From CBDUUP01 sp965370435 (GTDB lineage Bacteria; Chloroflexota; Anaerolineae; Anaerolineales; UBA11579), in NCBI GenBank assembly GCA_965370435.1, contig CBDUUP010000313.1, forward strand, positions 1-5,286: a stretch of DNA of 5,286 nucleotides. Direction: 5' to 3'. Shown piece by piece: positions 1 to 4,320 of this stretch. The notes under the pieces were generated by a model that worked only from the letters and a program-made list of their open reading frames with translations, ran no database searches and was not told where the DNA came from. Position 1 is the first letter of the stretch, and every line of letters begins with the position of its first letter. The position numbers and the translations under genes were made by a program.

Positions 1-20
1 CCAGTCTTTCAAATAAGGTA

Positions 21-43
21 AAGAGAAGGCCTAATGTTCTCTT
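21..43. terminator. Weak stem-loop downstream of the polyprenyl synthetase gene
   Basis: A perfect 7-bp inverted repeat (AAGAGAA / TTCTCTT) with a 9-nt loop lies about 33 nt past the stop codon of the minus-strand prenyl synthase gene. Read on the minus strand it is followed by a moderately T-rich stretch (TACCTTATTTG), so it could end the fni-synthase transcript. The stem has only two G-C pairs and the T-tract is interrupted, so it is a weak candidate. No start codon with a ribosome binding site is seen in positions 1-75 on either strand. Confidence 0.28.
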
Positions 44-75
44 AATTATTCTCCACCTGGCCGGAAAGAACTAGA

Positions 76-1089
76 TCACCCATCACGACGCACTAATTTG
101 TGGGCCAGTTCGATGAGCGCTTCTCCGGCCTCTCCTTGAGGATTTATATCTTCTAGCAACTCTAAGGCCTGGCCGGTGAGGTGGTCGGCGGTTTCCTGGG
201 TGAAGGTTAGGGCGCCCTCGCTTTCCAGTTGGGCGGCAATGTCGGGCACCTCTTGGGGGGTAATTTTCCCTTCTCGCCAACGGATAGCAAAGAGTCCGTT
301 TTGCTGCAAGCCATAAAGCACGGGCAAGGATTTTTTCCCGGAGATCAAATCGCTGGCGGCGGATTTTCCCATTTGGGTGGCGTTTCCCCATATTCCGAGC
401 AGGTCATCGGTGACTTGGAATGCCAGACCAATGCGCTCTCCGAATTGGCGGAAGAGGAGAAGGGTATCCTCGTCTACCTCCGCGGTTAATGCCCCAAGTT
501 CGACACAGGCAGCGATCAGGGCGGCGGTTTTTCCCTGGATCATGGCCCAGTAGTCGTCAAGCGTCAGGTCGTTGCGGGATTCGTAGGAGATATCCAGGTA
601 TTGACCCTCGGTGAGGGTGAGGCTTGTATGGGGAAGTAACTGCGAGGCTTGGAGGGCGGTTTTTGGTGAGACGGCGCTATTCAGGCGAGTGAGGGCGATG
701 TGGGCAAGGGCGAACATCGAATCTCCGGCATTGATCGCCAGGGGGATACCCCATTTAGTCCAGACTGTGGGGCGGCCGCGCCGGAGCGGGCTGTCATCTT
801 GAATATCGTCATGGATAAGGGAAAAGTTGTGGATGAGTTCAACTGCCGCCGCAGCGGGCAATGCCCGGGTCCATTCACAGCCGGTGGAGGCGGTGGTAAG
901 CAGGACCAATAATGGGCGCACCCTCTTTCCTCGGGCGTTGGTCCCGGCCCCTTCTCCTTCCCAGCCGAGATGGTAAGCCAACATGCGGTGAAGTTCGTCC
1001 AGGCCCGGTCGCTGGGTGATGGAGACGATTTCCTGTAACTCACTCTCAATTGCAGGAAGCATGCGTTCCATGAAATTATTCAATGGCAT
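76..1089 (-). CDS. Short-chain polyprenyl diphosphate synthase (probably farnesyl/geranylgeranyl diphosphate synthase)
   Basis: This 337-aa cytoplasmic enzyme should condense IPP onto an allylic diphosphate to make a C15-C20 chain for lipids, quinones or carotenoids. Visible trans-prenyltransferase motifs in order are GKRVRP (54-59), the first Asp-rich motif DDIQD (94-98) followed by RRGRPT (103-108), K187 in the GKTAALIAA segment, the second Asp-rich motif as DDLLG (228-232, in FQVTDDLLGIWG), and DLISGKKSLP (247-256). The first motif is DDxxD without the two-residue insertion of IspA-type enzymes. The fifth residue before it is Phe89; an aromatic there limits chain length in archaeal-type GGPP synthases, which favours a short product. 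The last Asp of the second motif is replaced by Gly. The ATG at 1089 is preceded by GGAG (positions 1100-1103) 10 nt upstream, whereas the internal Met7 has no such site. It lies 74 nt behind fni on the same strand with no terminator between, so the two are probably co-transcribed. The family is certain; exact product length is not. Confidence 0.93.
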   Translation of the reverse strand: MPLNNFMERMLPAIESELQEIVSITQRPGLDELHRMLAYHLGWEGEGAGTNARGKRVRPLLVLLTTASTGCEWTRALPAAAAVELIHNFSLIHDDIQDDSPLRRGRPTVWTKWGIPLAINAGDSMFALAHIALTRLNSAVSPKTALQASQLLPHTSLTLTEGQYLDISYESRNDLTLDDYWAMIQGKTAALIAACVELGALTAEVDEDTLLLFRQFGERIGLAFQVTDDLLGIWGNATQMGKSAASDLISGKKSLPVLYGLQQNGLFAIRWREGKITPQEVPDIAAQLESEGALTFTQETADHLTGQALELLEDINPQGEAGEALIELAHKLVRRDG

Positions 1090-1112
1090 GGGTGGGAAGC
1101 TCCATAAGTAGA

Positions 1113-1133
1113 AGGGCGGGGATTAGGGCGGGG
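1113..1133. repeat. Short tandem repeat in the fni-synthase gap (12-bp unit, 1.75 copies)
   Basis: AGGGCGGGG occurs twice, at 1113-1121 and 1125-1133, separated by ATT, giving a 12-bp unit AGGGCGGGGATT repeated 1.75 times. On the transcribed (minus) strand it is a C-rich, unstructured stretch just upstream of the ribosome binding site of the prenyl synthase gene. It may simply be slippage; no function is evident. Confidence 0.6.
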
Positions 1134-1163
1134 TCTTTATTTTGGTTTTTTGGATGCTGGCGA

Positions 1164-2186
1164 TTATACCAGGGAGGTTTTGCCGAGTTCGCTGAGATTG
1201 GAGGCTCCGGCGGCAAACATACATATTTGTAATTCTCGTTTGATTCGGTTTATGGTTCGGATGAGGGCCTCTTCCGACTCTTCGGCAGCCAAAAGGAATT
1301 GGCGGGCCATCCCGCCCAGGGATGCGCCCAGGGCGATGCACTTGGCAATGTCAATGCCGGTCTTGATCCCGCCGGAAGCAAATATCAAACCCTCTGCGGA
1401 AGCCCGGCGCACCTGGATGATGGACTCGCTGGTGGGGATACCCCAATCTTTGAAAGCCGCGGCTAATTGGAACTGCATGGGGTCCTCAGTTCGATACATC
1501 TCAACCTGGGACCAGGAAGTGCCGCCCGCGCCGGCCACGTCAATGGCGGCGATGCCCGCATTGAACAAGGCTTGGGCGGTTTGCTCAGAGAATCCCCAGC
1601 CGACTTCTTTGGCGACGACGGGCACGGGGAGTTGCTTGCAAATGGTTTCTATTTTATTCAATAGGCCGCTGAAGCGTGTATCGCCTTCCGGTTGTAAGGC
1701 TTCTTGTAAGGCGTTGAAGTGGAGGATGAGGGCGTCGGCTTCGATCATCTCTACAGCTTCTTGACAGTGTTTGAGAGCATAACCGTAATTCAACTGGACT
1801 GCGCCCAGGTTGGCGAAAAGAAGAACATCGGGCGCAAACTGCCTGACCTGGAAGGTGGGAGCCAAATCCGGCTGTTCAATAGCAGCTCGTTGAGATCCCA
1901 GCCCCAAAGCAATGCCAGTTTCTTGGGCGGCTTGGGCCAGGGTCTGGTTGATCTGGGCTGCTTCGGGCGTGCCTCCGGTCATGGATGAAATAAGAATGGG
2001 CGCTCGGAGGGGGCGTCCGAAAATGCGGGAGCCAAGATCCACCGCTTCGAGGTCCATTTCTGGCAATGCTTGATGAGTGAAGGTGTAGGCTTCCAGCCCG
2101 GTGGTTATCCCCGATAGGACATCTTCTTCAAGATTAATACGGATGTGTTCGGATTTTCGTGAACTGGTAGGCGTAACTTTTTTCAT
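1164..2186 (-). CDS. fni: Isopentenyl-diphosphate delta-isomerase, type 2 (FMN-dependent)
   Basis: This 340-aa protein interconverts IPP and DMAPP using reduced FMN as an acid-base cofactor in a TIM-barrel fold, in the cytoplasm. Family signatures run the whole length: RKSEHI near the N-terminus (10-15, diphosphate contact), SSMTGG (67-72, FMN region), GSQRAA (97-102), the metal and catalytic segment HFNALQE (155-162) with H155, N158, Q161 and E162, AKEVGWG (192-198), the Gly-rich AGAGGTSW (218-225), ASGGIKTG (270-277) and GAS (287-289). The length is normal and no key residue is missing. The only plausible start is the ATG at 2186; the next in-frame Met is residue 44. No Shine-Dalgarno sequence precedes it: the leader is CA-rich. 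A strong promoter lies just upstream (2214-2242). It is the first gene of a unit with the prenyl synthase. A type 2 isomerase is essential with the mevalonate route and accessory with the MEP route; the window does not show which is used. Confidence 0.97.
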   Translation of the reverse strand: MKKVTPTSSRKSEHIRINLEEDVLSGITTGLEAYTFTHQALPEMDLEAVDLGSRIFGRPLRAPILISSMTGGTPEAAQINQTLAQAAQETGIALGLGSQRAAIEQPDLAPTFQVRQFAPDVLLFANLGAVQLNYGYALKHCQEAVEMIEADALILHFNALQEALQPEGDTRFSGLLNKIETICKQLPVPVVAKEVGWGFSEQTAQALFNAGIAAIDVAGAGGTSWSQVEMYRTEDPMQFQLAAAFKDWGIPTSESIIQVRRASAEGLIFASGGIKTGIDIAKCIALGASLGGMARQFLLAAEESEEALIRTINRIKRELQICMFAAGASNLSELGKTSLV

Positions 2187-2213
2187 TGGCTGGTGTTGTT
2201 GTGGGATGAAGTT

Positions 2214-2242
2214 ATCTTACCAGCCTGAGTCAATGTTGTCAA
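2214..2242 (-). promoter_or_regulatory. Promoter of fni (extended -10 type)
   Basis: Read on the minus strand, a perfect -35 box TTGACA (2242 down to 2237) is followed by 17 nt and a -10 box TAAGAT (2219 down to 2214). TGG precedes the -10, so it fits the extended TGn form. Transcription would begin near 2207, giving a leader of about 21 nt before the fni ATG at 2186. Its -35 box is one arm of the inverted repeat shared with the acpP promoter. Confidence 0.68.
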
Positions 2243-2252
2243 TAACTTGACA
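2237..2252. promoter_or_regulatory. Inverted repeat formed by two back-to-back -35 boxes
   Basis: TGTCAA-TAAC-TTGACA is a 6-bp perfect inverted repeat around a 4-bp centre. Each arm is a consensus -35 hexamer, the left for fni (minus strand) and the right for acpP (plus strand). Two RNA polymerases could hardly occupy both arms at once, so the start sites should compete. The dyad could also be a regulator site; no known operator is recognised. Confidence 0.6.
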
Positions 2253-2274
2253 GCTAGCTCAATAGCGTTACAAT
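2247..2274 (+). promoter_or_regulatory. Promoter of acpP
   Basis: TTGACA (2247-2252), a 16-nt spacer and TACAAT (2269-2274) form a near-consensus housekeeping promoter with a start point near 2281, giving a leader of about 34 nt. An 8-bp palindrome AGCTAGCT (2252-2259) overlaps the end of the -35 box and the spacer, where a repressor could act. A second -10-like hexamer CATAAT (2287-2292) has no good -35 box and is less likely. Confidence 0.72.
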
Positions 2275-2314
2275 ACCCAGGCATGACATAATCAAATATT
2301 TTGGAGGCAGCCTT

Positions 2315-2560
2315 ATGGCTAGTAAAGAAGAAGTATTAACAGAGATCAAAGCTATTGTTGTTGATTTATTAGGCGCTGATGAGGACAAGATAGAAGAAAG
2401 TTCCTCATTCCGCGAAGACCTGGAAGCCGACTCGCTTGATTTGGTTGAATTGATCATGGCTTTTGAGGATAAATTTGGGGGTGAAATTTCCGACGAGGAT
2501 GCCCAGAAAATCTCGACGGTTGGCGAGGCTGTAGAATACGTTCTCACTCGAATGAGCTAA
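2315..2560 (+). CDS. acpP: Acyl carrier protein
   Basis: This 81-aa acidic protein carries growing acyl chains on a phosphopantetheine arm during fatty acid synthesis in the cytoplasm. The attachment site is Ser40 in the EADSLDLVEL motif (37-46), followed by helix II/III sequence typical of the family (MAFEDKFGGEISDEDAQKI, then a TVGEAVEYV end). Length and composition are those of a free-standing bacterial AcpP, not a polyketide carrier domain. The ATG at 2315 has GGAGG (2303-2307) 7 nt upstream. The gene is single: its own promoter precedes it, a strong intrinsic terminator follows 22 nt after the stop, and no fab gene is adjacent in the window, unlike the common fabD-fabG-acpP-fabF order. 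The first half of the gene is visibly more A+T-rich than fni, as is common for highly expressed acpP genes. It diverges from the isoprenoid unit. Confidence 0.97.
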   Translation: MASKEEVLTEIKAIVVDLLGADEDKIEESSSFREDLEADSLDLVELIMAFEDKFGGEISDEDAQKISTVGEAVEYVLTRMS

Positions 2561-2582
2561 ACTAGAATCCGATAGACAGCTT

Positions 2583-2623
2583 CAGAAGGCGCGGAGTCAT
2601 CCGCGCCTTCTGTCTTGTTTTCT
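2583..2623 (+). terminator. Intrinsic terminator of acpP
   Basis: A perfect 13-bp G+C-rich stem (2583-2595 with 2600-2612, CAGAAGGCGCGGA paired to its complement) closes a GTCA tetraloop and is followed directly by the T-rich tract TCTTGTTTTCT (2613-2623). This is a textbook Rho-independent terminator 22 nt past the acpP stop codon. Confidence 0.95.
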
Positions 2624-2633
2624 AGAGCAGCGA

Positions 2634-2663
2634 AAAAATCGGCCGGTGATATGGCCGGTTTTT
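2634..2663. terminator. Second terminator-like hairpin, symmetrical
   Basis: The arms AAAAATCGGCC (2634-2644) and GGCCGGTTTTT (2653-2663) pair over 11 bp, including one G-T wobble, around an 8-nt loop. The stem carries an A-tract on one side and a T-tract on the other, so it could work in both directions. It lies 10 nt beyond the acpP terminator and probably serves as a backup for read-through. No minus-strand gene enters from its right. Confidence 0.7.
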
Positions 2664-2817
2664 GGGGTAAGTATTTGGGTGTTACGGCCAGGGATGAATA
2701 CTCATCTGTCTGGCAAATGGGTTCGATTATCAATGAATCGGCCGGTTAAGTGACAGTTTAAGGATGGATTCTAGATGTCACCAGCCTAAGAAGTCGATTA
2801 ATATTTTGGATTTATAG
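2664..2817. other. Stretch without a convincing gene between acpP terminators and the lipoprotein promoter
   Basis: Only small structures are visible here: a 5-bp hairpin CGATT/AATCG (2724-2728, 2736-2740), a 6-bp inverted repeat GTGACA/TGTCAC (2750-2755, 2776-2781), and a second copy of the 11-mer AATCGGCCGGT (2736-2746), which also occurs at 2637-2647 in the second terminator hairpin. A 32-codon open frame (2651-2749) crosses the left half. I see no tRNA, riboswitch or known small RNA. Confidence 0.4.
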
Positions 2818-2846
2818 TTGACATATTCCCCTTAGCTGGTTATAGT
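2818..2846 (+). promoter_or_regulatory. Promoter of the lipoprotein gene
   Basis: TTGACA (2818-2823), an exact 17-nt spacer and TATAGT (2841-2846) make a near-perfect housekeeping promoter. Transcription should start around 2853, about 37 nt before the ATG. The position of the -10 box also rules out a longer protein starting at an upstream ATG at 2845. Confidence 0.82.
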
Positions 2847-2859
2847 GTGCCTTGCACAC
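2845..2859. promoter_or_regulatory. Candidate operator dyad at the lipoprotein start point
   Basis: GTGTGC-CTT-GCACAC is a perfect 6-bp inverted repeat with a 3-bp centre. It overlaps the end of the -10 box and covers the predicted +1, so bound protein would block initiation. Because transcription should begin inside it, it would act as DNA rather than as an RNA hairpin. The cognate regulator is unknown. Confidence 0.5.
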
Positions 2860-2889
2860 CCTAATCCAACTCGTCGGAGGAACAATCTC

Positions 2890-3375
2890 ATGAAGAGAGC
2901 GACCATTTTCACCATCGTGGGCATCATTCTTTTGTCCATGATTCTCACCGGCTGCAAAATAAAGCCCACTGCAGCGCCCCGTAATACTTCAATAGTTATT
3001 CGGGCGACTAGTGTTGATGACCCCGGAGCCGGCGGGACCCCAGATCCAACTGGAGAAGGAGGAGAGACCGAAGTGGTGGGGATTGTTGTCCCTGCCGATA
3101 TTCCACTGCCAGACGGCATTTACAATCTCGTGGTTATGCGGGAGGGGACCCAGATCGAATTCCGCATTGATGGCAACATGGAAGATGTCCACGCGTACTT
3201 CGCGGAAGAACTGCCCAAGTACGGCTGGGAAGAAACCCGCACGCCGGACTCAGTTGTTGGCTCGATGGGATCAATGGTTCGGGAAAATGCAAACGGCGAC
3301 CGCCTCTCGGTTGATATGCAGTTCAATCAAATTGGAGACTTCGTCGTTATCAAGATCGCCATAAGTCGAAAGTAG
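2890..3375 (+). CDS. Small secreted lipoprotein of unknown function
   Basis: The 161-aa product starts with MKRAT, a hydrophobic segment (about residues 6-19) and the lipobox LTGC with Cys22, so it should be cut by signal peptidase II and anchored by a lipid on the outer face of the cytoplasmic membrane. Residues 23-65 form a low-complexity linker rich in Pro, Thr, Gly and acidic residues. Residues 66-160 look like one compact domain: a VPADIPLPDG turn, beta-type stretches, a helix around DVHAYFAEELPKYGWEE (99-115), then alternating hydrophobic strands to the end. The helix ending in ELPKxGW resembles a segment I recall from small lipoproteins of Chloroflexota, but I can assign no function. 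The ATG at 2890 is chosen because GGAGG (2876-2880) lies 9 nt upstream, the signal peptide starts there, and a longer in-frame start at 2845 falls inside the -10 box. It is transcribed alone from a strong promoter and converges on sucD. Confidence 0.9.
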   Translation: MKRATIFTIVGIILLSMILTGCKIKPTAAPRNTSIVIRATSVDDPGAGGTPDPTGEGGETEVVGIVVPADIPLPDGIYNLVVMREGTQIEFRIDGNMEDVHAYFAEELPKYGWEETRTPDSVVGSMGSMVRENANGDRLSVDMQFNQIGDFVVIKIAISRK

Positions 3376-3390
3376 GCAGCTTTTATACAG

Positions 3391-3427
3391 CCAGAGATAC
3401 AGGTTAATGCATCGCTTGTATCTCTGG
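3391..3427. terminator. Stem-loop between convergent lipoprotein and sucD genes
   Basis: CCAGAGATACA (3391-3401) and TGTATCTCTGG (3417-3427) pair perfectly over 11 bp, extendable by two pairs (one G-T) into the 15-nt loop. It lies 16 nt after the lipoprotein stop and 29 nt after the sucD stop on the other strand, where a shared bidirectional terminator is expected. Neither side has a continuous T-tract directly after the stem; on the plus strand TTTT comes 14 nt later at 3441. It may act as a weak terminator or as a 3'-end stabilising hairpin. Confidence 0.5.
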
Positions 3428-3455
3428 TAGATCTAGCCTGTTTTGGGGAGAGAGA

Positions 3456-4316
3456 TCAGTCCCCCAAGAGATTGGGGATTTCTTCTGGGTGTTTGGCAAC
3501 CCGGACGCCAGCCTGCTCCAAAGCTTTAATTTTGTCTGCGGCTAGACCAGAGCCGCGTTCTACGATCGCGCCGGCGTGTCCCATGCGCTTGCCGGGAGGG
3601 GCGGTTTGTCCGGCGATGAATCCGACAACCGGCTTGGTCATCTGATCCTGAATAAATTCAGCGGCTCTTTCTTCGTCGCTGCCGCCGATCTCTCCGATAA
3701 GGACCACTTTTTCGGTCATCGGATCTCCCTCGAACATCCTGAGAACGTCAATGAAATTGGTTCCGTTCACCGGGTCTCCGCCGATCCCTACGCAGGTGCT
3801 GGCGCCTTTCCCGGCTTCTTTGAGGGCGTAAAGCACCTCGTAGGTGAGGGTGCCAGAGCGGGAGACAACGCCCACATTGCCGGGGATGGCAATGTCGCCG
3901 GGGATGATGCCTACTTTAGCTTCACCGGGAGTGAGCAAGCCGGGGCAGTTTGGCCCGATAAGGCGGACGCCTTTCTGGTCCAGGTAATTTCGGACCCGCA
4001 TCATGTCTTGGATGGGGACTCCTTCGGTCAAGCAGATGAGTAAAGGAATGCCCGCGTCGGCAGCTTCGTACATGGCGTCGGCTGCGAACCGGGCCGGGAC
4101 GAAGATGATGCTGGCGTTTATCTCTCGGGTTTGGGCAGCGATCTTGACCGAATCAAAGACCGGAATCTTGCCTACCCATTCACCGCCCTTGCCGGGTGTA
4201 ACGCCGGCGTCGATCCGGGTGCCATAGGCAACCATTCTTTCAGTATGGAAGAGACCTTCTCGACCGGTTATGCCTTGTACCAACAGGCGGGTGTTTTTAT
4301 CTACTAGTATGCTCAT
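3456..4316 (-). CDS. sucD: Succinyl-CoA ligase (ADP/GDP-forming), alpha subunit
   Basis: SucD pairs with SucC to interconvert succinyl-CoA and succinate with substrate-level phosphorylation in the TCA cycle. The 286-aa product has the CoA-binding Rossmann domain at the N-terminus (QGITGREGLFH, 14-24), the GPNCPG segment (121-126), the VSRSGTLTYE helix start (151-160), GIGGDPVNGT (177-186), GEIGGSDEE (208-216) and the phosphorylated active-site His247 in GHAGAI (246-251). Length matches the family (E. coli 289 aa). A longer frame opens at 4367, but it would overlap sucC by 47 nt and add an Arg/Pro-rich tail foreign to the family. The ATG at 4316 begins the conserved MSILVDKNT sequence and has GGGAG (4326-4330, inside the sucC end) 9 nt upstream. 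It follows sucC by 4 nt, fitting translational coupling and equal subunit supply. The 3' end faces the lipoprotein gene across 80 nt. Confidence 0.97.
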   Translation of the reverse strand: MSILVDKNTRLLVQGITGREGLFHTERMVAYGTRIDAGVTPGKGGEWVGKIPVFDSVKIAAQTREINASIIFVPARFAADAMYEAADAGIPLLICLTEGVPIQDMMRVRNYLDQKGVRLIGPNCPGLLTPGEAKVGIIPGDIAIPGNVGVVSRSGTLTYEVLYALKEAGKGASTCVGIGGDPVNGTNFIDVLRMFEGDPMTEKVVLIGEIGGSDEERAAEFIQDQMTKPVVGFIAGQTAPPGKRMGHAGAIVERGSGLAADKIKALEQAGVRVAKHPEEIPNLLGD

Positions 4317-4320
4317 GGGG

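Noticed and set aside
1150..1764. 204-aa open frame on the plus strand antisense to fni
   Set aside because: It lies wholly opposite a clearly conserved gene, has no promoter or ribosome binding site, and its composition is that of a complementary-strand shadow.
2694..2753. 19-codon open frame starting at an ATG at 2694
   Set aside because: The purine-rich bases touch the start codon without spacing, there is no promoter, and the length is within chance.
2845..2889. N-terminal extension of the lipoprotein by 15 residues from an in-frame upstream start
   Set aside because: The start lies inside the -10 box, upstream of the expected transcription start, and would put charged residues before the signal peptide.
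3011..3364. 117-aa frame overlapping the lipoprotein gene in another frame
   Set aside because: No ribosome binding site; the overlapping frame has a signal peptide, lipobox, promoter and GGAGG site.
3445..3478. Short G-run/C-run pairings near the sucD stop codon
   Set aside because: Stems are about 5 bp, mutually exclusive, partly coding, and not followed by T-tracts, so they do not support a terminator.
3576..4043. 155-aa open frame on the plus strand antisense to sucD
   Set aside because: It is a shadow of a complete, conserved gene; no recognisable domain and no initiation signals.
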